Assembly: GCF_900217795.1 (NCBI RefSeq)
Contig: NZ_OBMQ01000014.1
Location: 46,305 to 110,304, forward strand
Length of the DNA: 64,000 nt
Direction: 5' to 3'
Source: Ureibacillus xyleni
Lineage (GTDB): Bacteria > Bacillota > Bacilli > Bacillales_A > Planococcaceae
In this document: in pieces, positions 44,514 through 53,921 of the stretch
Layout of the letters: each line of letters opens with the position of its first letter
Position numbering within the stretch: position 1 is the first letter of the stretch
Translations under genes and position numbers: made by a program
The notes under the pieces: generated by a model
Told to the model about the DNA's origin: nothing
What the model saw: only the letters and a program-made list of their open reading frames with translations
Database searches by the model: none

Positions 44514-45461
44514 TTACAATAAAACATTACTTAGTTCTTTAATAAAATCATTGTAGTGAAGTTTGATGGCTATTTTTGTTTTGCCTTTTTTACTGGTTGG
44601 TCGATAATCAATATAAGACATTCCCTTTGCATCGGTGCCTTCAATTACTTTTGCATCGTAATTAATGTAATCAACAATGGTAGGATTTTTAACAACCAAT
44701 ATTGTAAGAAGATCGTGAATTGGTGCACCATTAATACCCGGGTTAGATTTCTTATAAAATTCGTAGTAATATTTATAGATTGGATCTACCAACGAAGCGT
44801 AAATGTTGTTTTTATTTTGAGAGATGGCATTGACAAACTGTTGAGTTAGAACGGCGTGTTGAGTCACATTTAGCGGTGTGATGGTTAAGTTGTGTGCATA
44901 TTGAAGAATGAAGTTCGATGCAGCAGGATCACCGTAGAAATTAGCCTCGGCCAGTGCAGTGATGTTGCCAGGCACAAAGAAAGCACCACCCATCACATAA
45001 AAGGATTGAACCATCTTCATATGGTCTGGATATAAAATAAAGGCAGTTGCTAAGTTTGTAGAACGACCTGTATCCACAATAATGAGTTCATTTTTATATT
45101 TTTCTATTATGAAACGGATGGTATCAAAAGGATAAATCTGATAGCGAAAATTCCTTGGTATTTGTATGGGGCCCATTCCATCCTCACCGTGAATTTCCGG
45201 GTAAAATGTGACATCCTCATCTTGTACAGGTTTTGTAGCTCCAGGAATAATCGGAATATCACTTCTTCCTGCTAAATGTACCAAATAAGCTGCATTTGCT
45301 GTAGCTTTATCTCTTGTTATATTTCCATAACTCGTCACAATCCCAACTAGTTCAATATCTGGATCTAATATTGAATACATTATGGCGATAGAATCATCTA
45401 TGCCTGGGTCACAAAATAAAAGGATTTTCTTCGTAATAAGCAGAACCCTCCTCGTTTCCAC
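44514..45461 (-). CDS. Inosine/uridine-preferring nucleoside hydrolase-like protein
   Basis: About 307-315 aa. The calcium-binding Asp cluster is CDPGIDDSIAIMY, near the N-terminus as in the family, with EIHGEDGMGP and TGRSTNLATAF further on and MGGAFFVPGNITALAEANFYGDPAA containing the usual ribose/base contacts. The enzyme hydrolyses the N-glycosidic bond of nucleosides. The in-frame GTG at 45461 lacks a good ribosome binding site, while GAGGAGG is followed at 9 bases by ATT (45437). Starting there gives TKKILLFCDPGIDD, the length typical of the family. Confidence 0.88.
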   Translation of the reverse strand: METRRVLLITKKILLFCDPGIDDSIAIMYSILDPDIELVGIVTSYGNITRDKATANAAYLVHLAGRSDIPIIPGATKPVQDEDVTFYPEIHGEDGMGPIQIPRNFRYQIYPFDTIRFIIEKYKNELIIVDTGRSTNLATAFILYPDHMKMVQSFYVMGGAFFVPGNITALAEANFYGDPAASNFILQYAHNLTITPLNVTQHAVLTQQFVNAISQNKNNIYASLVDPIYKYYYEFYKKSNPGINGAPIHDLLTILVVKNPTIVDYINYDAKVIEGTDAKGMSYIDYRPTSKKGKTKIAIKLHYNDFIKELSNVLL

Positions 45462-45499
45462 GATATTCCATTTAGAGATTAAAAATTACAAAGTACTAG

Positions 45500-45522
45500 A
45501 AACCAAGAGCATTCTTGGTTCC
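45500..45522 (-). terminator. Terminator-like hairpin (AACCAAG family)
   Basis: AACCAAGA pairs with TCTTGGTT around a 4-base loop. It lies downstream of the RelE-helicase gene; the T run is weak. Confidence 0.6.
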
Positions 45523-45528
45523 TTATAG

Positions 45529-48500
45529 TTAAAAGAAACTTATTTGAAAATTATTTTTCGGGGCAGATTGAACGTTAATGGAGTACATACGATCAATTTC
45601 TTTTTTTCGTGTCTCAACTTGATTTTTTAACAAGGTTTCTTGTTTTTTCCGTTCCTGCACTACTTTTTTGTACTCTCTTTGTAGTAATTCAGCTCTTTTT
45701 TCATCTTTCGGAATAACATCACCTTTAAACAAGTGATACGCCAGTTCAGAATAAGCATCCTCAAATTTTAGCTCGAGCGCATGATTCATCCAATACATTC
45801 CCTCTTTTGCGTTATTGACCGACAGATAGTAATTGGCGAGATTAAATGTGGCAAATGGATGTTGCTGATTTGCGGCCTTTTTATAATAATAAACCGCTTC
45901 TTCCATTTGATTGATATCCTCCAACATTGCGCCTAACGTAAATTGGGCTTGGGGATGGTTTTTATCAGCAGCACGTTTTAACATAACACGAATCGTACCT
46001 TCGCTCATTCCAAGATTTTCTGCCATTAGTGCAAATATATATTGCACGTGAGGATCTTCAAATGAGAAGTGTGGCGTTAAGTTTTTTAGCTGATTATTGA
46101 CCTTAAATGTTTCTACAATTAAGTTCTCTCCGTAATCATTATAATCGGGTTGTATTAGCTGCAGCATGTCTTTTATATATGCCAAATCTCTTAAAAAATC
46201 TAAGCGGGTTTGAATGTTATTTACCTTTTGCTCATCTCTGTATTTTGCACTTGTCTTGAAGAAATGGCCAATTTTTTTCAATTCCTCTAAAGGTAGGTTT
46301 GTGTCATTGATTGCAAGGTGATAAACGTCATTTATTGAATCTGTTTGATCGTCCCCATCTATTTCAAATCGCAACAGTGCTTCTTTATAATATCGTTGTC
46401 GCTTACAGTAAATGCCGCTACCTACCCACTGTTTATTGCTGTCGAATTCTTTAATTTTATATTCATTTTTCAATGATATCCATTTTGGGTTCTTTTCAGC
46501 TGGATCTGCTCTTTTACAGATTTTAAAAATTGCTGCATATTGTTCTGCTACTTCAAAACATTCGATTGCTTCATCATATAATTGAGCATTTCTGAATAAA
46601 TTGCCTGCTTCTTCATAATTCGCATGTTGTTTTTCAATGTAAGCCCGACAAACTAGTATTCGATTTTTAACTTCCTCATCTGCAGAAACATGTAAATAAC
46701 AGTTTTTAGCCTGATCATATAACCCACGCTTGAAGAAAAGGTCTCCCCGTTCCTTCCAATCTGCATCTGAATAGTCGATGTCCTCTTTTTGTAGGTTAAC
46801 AGATGTCTGTATTTCTAGTTGTTTCTGAATGTGTTCCATATTCCATATATCAGCTGATGTTGGGCCATCATAAATCCAACATTCCTTCATACCTCTCGTT
46901 ACTGCAACATAAAGCAAGCTCGCTTCATAACGAATAAAACGCTGCATCACTAAGTCATCTTGAAATAACTCATTTTTGTTTATTCTATTAACGATCTTCT
47001 TCCATTGTTTCGCTTCACTAGACTCATCATGGAGAATTTTCCATAGTAAGACTTTTCGAAATTCCAATCCTTTTGCTTCATAAATCGTAAATAGTAATGG
47101 TTGTTTACTAGATTGTGCTAGATCTTTTGTGAGTTGCTCTTTGCTTTCCTCATCACGAATTAAGATGGCATCATATGGTCCGAAATGATTGAAGGTTGGA
47201 AATAAAGCATGATCCTCGATATCTTTTAAAAGTTTAGGCATTTCCCCATATTGGAATGGAACAGTTTGATCTGATTTATATTTAAAATCTGTATAATCTT
47301 TTTGCAACTGATTAATTTCCCTTGCAAATGAGGCGATATTCCCCGTATTTCGGAAGTTTTTCGATAATGAATGAACATCGGAAATGCCAATCTTGAATGT
47401 ATGATAAAATGCGTTTTTCACATTTTCCCATCGAAATCCGCTATGATGAACGACTTGGTGATCATCCCCTGCAAACATTAAACGATTTGGTTTGTTGTTG
47501 GCTAGTTTGAAAAGTAGCTTTATATGATGCATCGTCAAATCTTGAATTTCATCACATAACACCATTTCAAAGGAAGGTAAATCGAGTTTCAACAGTTTTT
47601 GTAATAAATCCTGTTCATCAATCAAATAGTGCTTTGCTAAATACTCTTGGTAGGACAAAAAGATACGATAGACTTTTTTTCTGTTCTTATAAAAATTAGG
47701 TGCTTCATTGGAACTTAAAGCAACATACTCATTTTCAGATAAGAAGGTGTGAGAAGATTGAAAAAGACCGCCCTTGATGACACCACGAAATTCCTCCCAA
47801 AGCATAAGTGCAGGGAATTCTTTTTCAAGGTGCTGCCCTTTTGAAAGTTTTTGGTAGTACTGAATAAAGTGATCTTTCGTCACAATGGTTTGAAATCGTT
47901 CTTCCATATGGCGTTTTAAAAAATCTTTAAAAGTTAAAAATGTAGTTTGTCGTTTGTATTCTTCTTCTTCATCCAAACCTTTGACAAGACTTAAAAATTG
48001 TTTTTCCGCTTCGTCTCTCAATTGTTTCGAATAAGTAATATATAATTTAGAAACAGCTGGTCCCTCTAATAGTTTATGAATTAAAATAGTCGTTTTACCA
48101 CTTCCGGCAGTGCCACTAATTAACAGTGGTAAGTCCATTTTTAATAGAGACCTCTGTTCGCTTGTTAGTCGCAATTTCATTTCCCAAAACTCTTCTAAAT
48201 CTTCATCTTGTTTCATCATAAAACGTGTAAGTGTTTCTTCATCAATTTCATAAGCCTTTAATTGTTGAAATTGGTGGAAATAATAATCGTTTTTCCAAAG
48301 TTCTTTGTGATGGTTGGCGAATTGTTCGAAGGATTCTGTTGTCTCGATTTCTTCCGTTTGGTATAGTTCGTAATCTAGATCATCATCTACAATTGTTCGT
48401 GCAATGCGAATGACATCATCATGGTGAAGGGATAAACGAAAGACGAGGATGATGGTTTCAAGTAGGTCTGAATCGTAATAAATTGAAAAAAGCATGCGAT

Positions 48501-48690
48501 TTCCTTTATCGATTCTTGCTTCAAAAATATTTAACTTTTTATTAACGGCTTGTAATCGTTTCACCCGCGTTCCATTTTTCCATAATCCATTTCGCAATCG
48601 ATGAAGTCTTTTTTCCACACGGTTCATTTCATCTACAGAAAGCGTTTGCACTTCTTCTTTGGCGTAATCATGAAGACATACGGTATACAT
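45529..48690 (-). CDS. RelE/ParE-like domain fused to UvrD-type helicase and TPR/Sel1 repeats
   Basis: 1053 aa. Residues 1-100 resemble a RelE/ParE fold (LHRLRNGLWKNGTRVKRLQA, then EARIDKGNRMLFSIYYD). Superfamily 1 helicase motifs follow: Walker A SGTAGSGKTTILIHKLL, Walker B LCDEIQDL, MFAGDDHQVVHHSGF, LSKNFRNTGNIASFA, YEAKGLEFRKVLLWK and VAVTRGMKE. The last 350 residues are TPR/Sel1-like repeats (HPQAQFTLGAMLEDINQMEE, HPFATFNLANYYL). GGAGAT precedes the ATG. Function unknown. The fold set would suit RNA or DNA surveillance, or a defence-type role. It is adjacent to a second large helicase-like gene. Confidence 0.85.
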   Translation of the reverse strand: MYTVCLHDYAKEEVQTLSVDEMNRVEKRLHRLRNGLWKNGTRVKRLQAVNKKLNIFEARIDKGNRMLFSIYYDSDLLETIILVFRLSLHHDDVIRIARTIVDDDLDYELYQTEEIETTESFEQFANHHKELWKNDYYFHQFQQLKAYEIDEETLTRFMMKQDEDLEEFWEMKLRLTSEQRSLLKMDLPLLISGTAGSGKTTILIHKLLEGPAVSKLYITYSKQLRDEAEKQFLSLVKGLDEEEEYKRQTTFLTFKDFLKRHMEERFQTIVTKDHFIQYYQKLSKGQHLEKEFPALMLWEEFRGVIKGGLFQSSHTFLSENEYVALSSNEAPNFYKNRKKVYRIFLSYQEYLAKHYLIDEQDLLQKLLKLDLPSFEMVLCDEIQDLTMHHIKLLFKLANNKPNRLMFAGDDHQVVHHSGFRWENVKNAFYHTFKIGISDVHSLSKNFRNTGNIASFAREINQLQKDYTDFKYKSDQTVPFQYGEMPKLLKDIEDHALFPTFNHFGPYDAILIRDEESKEQLTKDLAQSSKQPLLFTIYEAKGLEFRKVLLWKILHDESSEAKQWKKIVNRINKNELFQDDLVMQRFIRYEASLLYVAVTRGMKECWIYDGPTSADIWNMEHIQKQLEIQTSVNLQKEDIDYSDADWKERGDLFFKRGLYDQAKNCYLHVSADEEVKNRILVCRAYIEKQHANYEEAGNLFRNAQLYDEAIECFEVAEQYAAIFKICKRADPAEKNPKWISLKNEYKIKEFDSNKQWVGSGIYCKRQRYYKEALLRFEIDGDDQTDSINDVYHLAINDTNLPLEELKKIGHFFKTSAKYRDEQKVNNIQTRLDFLRDLAYIKDMLQLIQPDYNDYGENLIVETFKVNNQLKNLTPHFSFEDPHVQYIFALMAENLGMSEGTIRVMLKRAADKNHPQAQFTLGAMLEDINQMEEAVYYYKKAANQQHPFATFNLANYYLSVNNAKEGMYWMNHALELKFEDAYSELAYHLFKGDVIPKDEKRAELLQREYKKVVQERKKQETLLKNQVETRKKEIDRMYSINVQSAPKNNFQISFF

Positions 48691-48902
48691 GTTATCTCCT
48701 CATTTCTGTGCGCGTTATATTTGTTTTTATTTTACCATAATGGGTGTTTATTTAACCTAGAGGATAGATATCGTTAGGATTTTGAATGGTTCTTAACAAA
48801 ATTAGCGTTAAAAAGTTTGATTTTTTAAATTTTTTAGGTGCGTGGATATGAAAAATTTTATAAATTATAAGTGTCGGATAATATGTAATATTGCCCATAA
48901 TA

Positions 48903-48946
48903 GAACCCGAGAATGCTAAGCTTTTATCACATTCACGGGTTTTAAA
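48903..48946 (-). terminator. Terminator of the HelD-like gene
   Basis: AACCCG and CGGGTT form the base of a stem with inner AATG/CATT pairing, just beyond the stop codon at 48960. Confidence 0.65.
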
Positions 48947-48984
48947 TTGTATAAAGTTTTCAGAATTGTTTGTGTACCGGGTAC
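48943..48984. repeat. 42-bp 3'-end duplication, copy A
   Basis: Matches 52241-52282 at 40 of 42 positions. The last 28 bases, which include the end of the coding sequence (TGTGTACCGGGTAC on the plus strand), are identical although the two genes are unrelated and read in different frames. Confidence 0.9.
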
Positions 48985-51923
48985 AACAATGCTACACATA
49001 ATTCATGCAATGCACGACTTGCTGCAACATAGGCTAATTTTCGATCTGCTATCGTATTTTGGTAAACCGATAAGTCTGGAATGATTACACAATCAAATTC
49101 CAGCCCTTTTGCCAGTGCCGCTTCAATGATGATTAATGATGAATGAATGGATTCACCAGCAGATTTTTGCCATAACACTTCTTCTAAGTCATTCTTTAAT
49201 GCATGATATAATCTTTTGGCTTCATTGAAATTCTTACAAATAATGGCGATAGTTTGATAAGTGTAATCAGCTTTTTTTAAATACTCAACGTAATCTTTAA
49301 TCCCTTTTAAGATGTCGGTATATTGCTGTTCTTTTACTGCTGGGCCTGATCTGTAAATTGTTGTAGGCAATTCAAACTTACCATTGCTAAACGGTTCTAT
49401 AATTCGATTACAATATTCTACTATTTCCTTTGTTGAACGGTATGTCTTTTTTAAATTATAAAATTTGATATTCGGAAATATTGCTTGATAATCCTCCCAG
49501 GTATCAAATGTATTCGACTGATGAATACTTTGTGCCAAATCCCCTAGAAGCATAAAACTTTTCCTCGTTGTTAACTGCGTCAAACACCATAATTCATAAG
49601 GTGAATAATCTTGTGCTTCATCTGCAATAAGATAACTTAATGATTTTGAGAAACGTCCATTCATAATGATATGAATATTAAATAATGCAGGTAAATCGCT
49701 TTGCTCGAAAGTTTCGCCTAATTTCATTTTTGAAAAATCATCTTCGTCTGTGCTTTTAGTCGAATAAATCCGTCTAAGTACTTCCGCTTCATCCTTCAAC
49801 CATTTAGTGGAAACAAAAGCATTGATTTTTTGAATATCGCTGTTAATTTGTTGCGTATTCATCTTTTGCTGTTCTTTCGGCTTCTCTGTATTGTAAGTTC
49901 TAGATGGCAAGGCTACTTCATGTTTTAAGTAGATTTCTCGTAACAGTTTATTTAATCGCTCTTCAAATTTAAATGACCACCATTGATTAAAACTATTTAG
50001 TAGTTCATTGAATTTTTGATTTAACTCTTCTTCCATCGATGCGTGATAAAAACGATTAAATTCTTCCGTTGCATTGTCTATTAAACGCTTCGTCGATGGT
50101 TGTTTCATAAAATCATCTAGTGCCACTATTAATGTTGGATGCTTAAAATGAATATGTTGGGAAATTCGCGAACTAATAAATTCCTTACTTTTTTCAGCAA
50201 TCATTTCATCAATCACTTCATTTACACTAGACTTTATTTGAGAGTGAAATATAATTGCTGCACGATTCATAGATGCTTCATACTTGATTAATAAATTTTT
50301 AAAATTCGTTTTTAATAAGGGAATCAGTATTCTTTGTATTTGTTTGGCTTCTTCTGTTACAGCTGAGTAGAAAAATTCATTCGGGTCATTTTTTTTCTTA
50401 TCACGCTTTACTTGTTGAGCAAATTTATTCAATACCGAGATGATTTCACTTGATAAAAGTTGTTCAATATTTGAAATATTTTTAGGGAATTCTAAAAACA
50501 ATTCCTTCAACTCTTCATTAATAAATTCATCCATCTTGATCCTAATAGTAGAAATTAATTTTTCTTCACGTCTTCTACTTTCCAATGCCTTCTTTTCAAT
50601 CATTTGAATCATAAAATTTTTACGATCGTTATATGGTAACTTTAAACTTTCATCGGCAACCTCTAACATCTCTAGTGCAGAAATGACGAAATCTTGATCT
50701 AAAACTAAATCTTCATTCCACAGTTTCAAGTCATTTAACAACATATTGGTTTTTCGTTCGATCCAATTTTTATATTGTAAACTTGTTTTCCACTCATCTT
50801 GGTGAGTGTTCATAAAGTGATTCACACCTACAATTTTTCCAAGGTAATTAGACAAGGTCGTTTGAAGTACTTTATATGTACCTAAGCGTGGTAATACTTT
50901 TTCAATATGTTTTAAAAACAACTCATTTGGTCCAAAAAATGCGATAGAGTCTTCGCTTTTTATCGTATTTTTATATTCTGTTAGTAAGAAACGAATTCTT
51001 TGTAAGGCGATTGCTGACTTTCCACTTCCTGCTGACCCTTGAATTATAATCACTTCATTTTCATTTATGGGCATTCGAATAATATCACTTTGCTCTGCGT
51101 CAATTGTTTCTACGATAATATCCATATCAACACCATGCTTGGATGCAAGTTTCTGGATTAACGCTTCATTAAATTCAGTTTCCCCTATTGGTTTATGTAG
51201 TTTAATAATTTGGCTTTGCTCGATATCTATATTTCTTGCAAAAGTTAGTTTCACTTTTCCTAATTTTGGATGGTTCACAAGTTGATTGTGATAGCGTTCT
51301 TTCTGTTCAAAAAGTTCTCCAATCGACGTTTCCCAATTTGTAATAAGAAACTGGTCCTGCCCTTTCCCATCAAACCCTTGTAATCCAATATAATACGTTG
51401 CCTTTTCATTCACTTCATAATCGTTTATGTCAATTCGTGCGTAATAAGGGGTTGGAATAATGTTATTGATCTCTTCACGTTCTCTGTGATCCATGATGAC
51501 TTTGATAGGCGAATCTTTATGAAAACCAGCTTCATATAACTCTTTCACATTGTACTTGGCATTAATTTTTTTATCCGTTAACGCTTTTAAATAATTTATT
51601 AAGTTAGATAAGTGACTATATTCAAATGCGTCTTCTCGGCTATGGGTTTTATCTAGTAGATCTTCTGCTTCATCTATAAGCTGTGGAATAATATTCGGTT
51701 GAAAATCTAAAATGGTAAATGTTGATTGGTCTGGTAATGGAAATGAAATAAACTTTTCAATATTTTGTTGTAATTGATATTCGGCGTCTTCAATTATTTT
51801 ACTTGGTAGACTCGATTCTGGTTGTGCCAATAGCTTTTTTAAATGTTGGATTTCTTGCAAAATACCACTTACATTTTGTTCTAGCATCTCGATTGACGTT
51901 TTAATTTCATCTTTTGTCAGCAA
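48960..51923 (-). CDS. HelD-like / UvrD-type superfamily 1 ATPase
   Basis: About 987 aa from the TTG at 51923, which has GGGAG eight bases upstream. An N-terminal coiled coil (MLEQNVSGILQEIQHLKKLL) precedes a domain resembling the RNA-polymerase-recycling HelD arm. Walker A is IIQGSAGSGKSAIALQRIRFL. Walker B is LIADEAQDYSPYELW, followed by MLLGDLAQSIHQS, YNLKKTYRSTKEIVEYC and, late, KGLEFDCVIIPDLS and YVAASRALHELCVALL. HelD releases stalled RNA polymerase, and some homologues give rifampicin tolerance. At 987 aa it is longer than typical HelD, so a distinct subfamily is likely. Its 3' end shares 28 bp with the lsa-type gene. Confidence 0.82.
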   Translation of the reverse strand: MLTKDEIKTSIEMLEQNVSGILQEIQHLKKLLAQPESSLPSKIIEDAEYQLQQNIEKFISFPLPDQSTFTILDFQPNIIPQLIDEAEDLLDKTHSREDAFEYSHLSNLINYLKALTDKKINAKYNVKELYEAGFHKDSPIKVIMDHREREEINNIIPTPYYARIDINDYEVNEKATYYIGLQGFDGKGQDQFLITNWETSIGELFEQKERYHNQLVNHPKLGKVKLTFARNIDIEQSQIIKLHKPIGETEFNEALIQKLASKHGVDMDIIVETIDAEQSDIIRMPINENEVIIIQGSAGSGKSAIALQRIRFLLTEYKNTIKSEDSIAFFGPNELFLKHIEKVLPRLGTYKVLQTTLSNYLGKIVGVNHFMNTHQDEWKTSLQYKNWIERKTNMLLNDLKLWNEDLVLDQDFVISALEMLEVADESLKLPYNDRKNFMIQMIEKKALESRRREEKLISTIRIKMDEFINEELKELFLEFPKNISNIEQLLSSEIISVLNKFAQQVKRDKKKNDPNEFFYSAVTEEAKQIQRILIPLLKTNFKNLLIKYEASMNRAAIIFHSQIKSSVNEVIDEMIAEKSKEFISSRISQHIHFKHPTLIVALDDFMKQPSTKRLIDNATEEFNRFYHASMEEELNQKFNELLNSFNQWWSFKFEERLNKLLREIYLKHEVALPSRTYNTEKPKEQQKMNTQQINSDIQKINAFVSTKWLKDEAEVLRRIYSTKSTDEDDFSKMKLGETFEQSDLPALFNIHIIMNGRFSKSLSYLIADEAQDYSPYELWCLTQLTTRKSFMLLGDLAQSIHQSNTFDTWEDYQAIFPNIKFYNLKKTYRSTKEIVEYCNRIIEPFSNGKFELPTTIYRSGPAVKEQQYTDILKGIKDYVEYLKKADYTYQTIAIICKNFNEAKRLYHALKNDLEEVLWQKSAGESIHSSLIIIEAALAKGLEFDCVIIPDLSVYQNTIADRKLAYVAASRALHELCVALLYPVHKQF

Positions 51924-52185
51924 CTTAACTTCTCCCTTCATTAACAAACAGCTAATTTACATCCCCTTAATGCATTTATTACAATTAAATATTAGCAAAT
52001 ATTTCCTAATGATAGAATGATAATTTTGCAATGCGGAGAAATTTGTCACATTTTGGCAGGAATATACTTGTATTAGTGGGACCTTATAAAATATTTTGCG
52101 TCAAATAAATATGATATTTAATGCTCTAGGGGCGTCAAATTTATTAAGTACAAAGGAACTGTCGGATAATATGCAAAATGGTGAA
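51924..52185. other. Intergenic stretch without visible gene
   Basis: AT-rich. It contains GTCGGATAATATG at about 52159, also found downstream of the HelD-like gene at about 48874. No coding or RNA feature is evident. Confidence 0.4.
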
Positions 52186-52233
52186 AAATAAAAAACCAAG
52201 AATGATGATTAATTTTGTCTCATCCTTGGTTTT
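52186..52233 (-). terminator. Terminator of the ABC-F gene (AACCAAG family)
   Basis: AAAAACCAAG pairs with CTTGGTTTTT across a long loop containing ATGATG and CATC. Confidence 0.75.
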
Positions 52234-52240
52234 TGCTTTC

Positions 52241-52282
52241 TAAATTGTATTAAATTTTCAGAATTGTTTGTGTACCGGGTAC
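52241..52282. repeat. 42-bp 3'-end duplication, copy B
   Basis: Counterpart of 48943-48984. It covers the stop codon and last codons of the ABC-F gene, where TQTILKI is a natural C-terminus for the Lsa family, so this is probably the source copy. Confidence 0.9.
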
Positions 52283-53740
52283 TGCTATCTTTTGCTGAAA
52301 GGCAAGATCATGCTCCACAAACACCATTGTAGGATTAAAGCTTTGAATGAGCTCTTCAATCTGGATGCGCGAGTAGATATCGATAAAATTTAACGGTTCA
52401 TCCCAAATGTATAAATGAGCTTTTTCACATAAGCTTTTGGCAATTAGTAGCTTTTTCTTTTGTCCACCCGAATAATGGGAGATATCTTTCTCAAATTGAA
52501 TACGGTCAAAATCCATTTTACGCAGGATGGATTTAAATAATGTTTCATCTATTTCATTGTCCCGAATATAGTCCGATAGCTGACCTTTCAAATGTGAAGT
52601 ATCTTGTTGCACATAGGAAATCTTTAAGCCTGAACTTACATGAATCGAACCAGTATGCTGGATTGAATTCCCCAATATTAGTTTTAGAATACTACTTTTT
52701 CCACTGCCATTCTTTCCATTTAGTGCAATTCGGTCACCTTGTTCAATTTTAAAGCTAACTGGTTTATTGACAGTTTGACCATCGTATTGCACAGACACAT
52801 CTTTCAAAACAACCAATTCATTTGAATGGAATTTTAATGGCTCTAATTTTAGGGGCTCCGTCTTTTCTACATTTTTCAGCAATTTCGACTTTTCCTCAAT
52901 CGCTTTTTGTTGTCTGGATTCGATGTTTTTGGCTCTTTTCATCATCTTAGCTGCTTTATGCCCTACGTAACCTTTATCCAATTTAGAACCTGAATTCGTT
53001 GTCCCAATTTTTGAAGCCTCTACTTTATTTGACCAACCTGCTGAACGTTTTGAGGATTGTGTTAATCTGCCAATGTCCTTTTGTAGACGCTCGTTCGTCG
53101 CCTCTTCATGTTCGAGTTTGCGGTCAAAATTTAACTTCCACGATGAATAGTTCCCACTTTGAACTTGGATATTTGCTTTATTAATCGATAAAATATGGTC
53201 TACGCAACCATCTAAAAAGTTTCGGTCATGGGAAATTAAAATAAACCCTTTTTTCTTCTTCAGATAATTAGAGACAATCTTGCGTCCATCCGTATCTAAG
53301 TGATTCGTTGGCTCATCAATTAATAAAAATTGACCTTCATTTAGAAACAATGCAGCAAGCAACACCTTTGTTTGTTCACCATTTGATAAGTGATGAAACG
53401 GTCGGTACATAATTTCTGCATCTACATTTAGATAGGCAATTTCACGTAGAAATTCCCAATCTTCTGCTTGGGGGCAAATTTCGCTTAAAATTTCATACGT
53501 ATATTTGCTTGGATCTGAAACGGGATATGGAAAATAATTAAATTCAACAGACGAATTGATTTTCCCACTATATTCATATTTTCCTAATAGTAAATTAAAG
53601 AATGTTGTTTTTCCTCGACCATTTCGACCGATAAATCCAAGTTTCCAATCGGTATCAATTTGAAAGCTAACCCCTTCAAATATATTGTCAAAACTACTTG
53701 GATAAGAAAACGTTAAATCTTGCACTTGTATCATGGCCAT
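52250..53740 (-). CDS. Lsa-type ABC-F ribosomal protection protein
   Basis: 496 aa from the ATG at 53740, which follows GGAGG. Two ABC domains without membrane helices: Walker A GRNGRGKTTFFNLL and GKNGSGKSSILKLI, signature LSNGEQTKVLLAAL and YSGGQKKKLLIAKSL, Walker B LIDEPTNHLD and IWDEPLNFID. Between them lies the long charged linker (about residues 190-300) that reaches the ribosomal P site in ABC-F proteins. Sequence features match Lsa/Vga-like proteins, which confer resistance to lincosamides, streptogramin A and pleuromutilins. The upstream region carries a leader ORF and hairpins consistent with antibiotic-dependent attenuation. Confidence 0.9.
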   Translation of the reverse strand: MAMIQVQDLTFSYPSSFDNIFEGVSFQIDTDWKLGFIGRNGRGKTTFFNLLLGKYEYSGKINSSVEFNYFPYPVSDPSKYTYEILSEICPQAEDWEFLREIAYLNVDAEIMYRPFHHLSNGEQTKVLLAALFLNEGQFLLIDEPTNHLDTDGRKIVSNYLKKKKGFILISHDRNFLDGCVDHILSINKANIQVQSGNYSSWKLNFDRKLEHEEATNERLQKDIGRLTQSSKRSAGWSNKVEASKIGTTNSGSKLDKGYVGHKAAKMMKRAKNIESRQQKAIEEKSKLLKNVEKTEPLKLEPLKFHSNELVVLKDVSVQYDGQTVNKPVSFKIEQGDRIALNGKNGSGKSSILKLILGNSIQHTGSIHVSSGLKISYVQQDTSHLKGQLSDYIRDNEIDETLFKSILRKMDFDRIQFEKDISHYSGGQKKKLLIAKSLCEKAHLYIWDEPLNFIDIYSRIQIEELIQSFNPTMVFVEHDLAFQQKIAVPGTQTILKI

Positions 53741-53821
53741 TATAGTTCCTCCTTTGTATTTCAACAGTTACAAAGTCGGTAATCCATCTATTCTTGAGTT
53801 CTCCGTATAAGTTTGATGGAT

Positions 53822-53875
53822 TTAGCGACTTATCCGGAGTAAAACATGCGTCACAATTGTGTCATTATCGCTCAT
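53822..53875 (-). CDS. Leader peptide of the ABC-F gene
   Basis: 17 codons, MSDNDTIVTHVLLRISR, preceded by GGGGTGGGG. Its last codons (CTCCGGATAAGT) pair with ACTTATACGGAG downstream. ATCCATC in that loop can instead pair with GATGGAT nearer the lsa start. Two exclusive structures controlled by a ribosome stalled in the leader would fit the known regulation of ABC-F genes. Confidence 0.6.
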   Translation of the reverse strand: MSDNDTIVTHVLLRISR

Positions 53876-53896
53876 TTTCCCCACCCCTTTTTAATG

Positions 53897-53921
53897 AAAA
53901 AACCTCCCAAAAGTTGGAAGG
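53897..53921 (-). terminator. Possible attenuator terminator in the lsa leader
   Basis: CCTTCCAA pairs with TTGGGAGG (with G-U pairs), followed by six T on the minus strand. It lies upstream of the leader ORF and 157 bases before the lsa start. A possible promoter (TTGTAC, 17 bases, TACTAT) lies just upstream of it at about 53955-53985. Confidence 0.65.
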
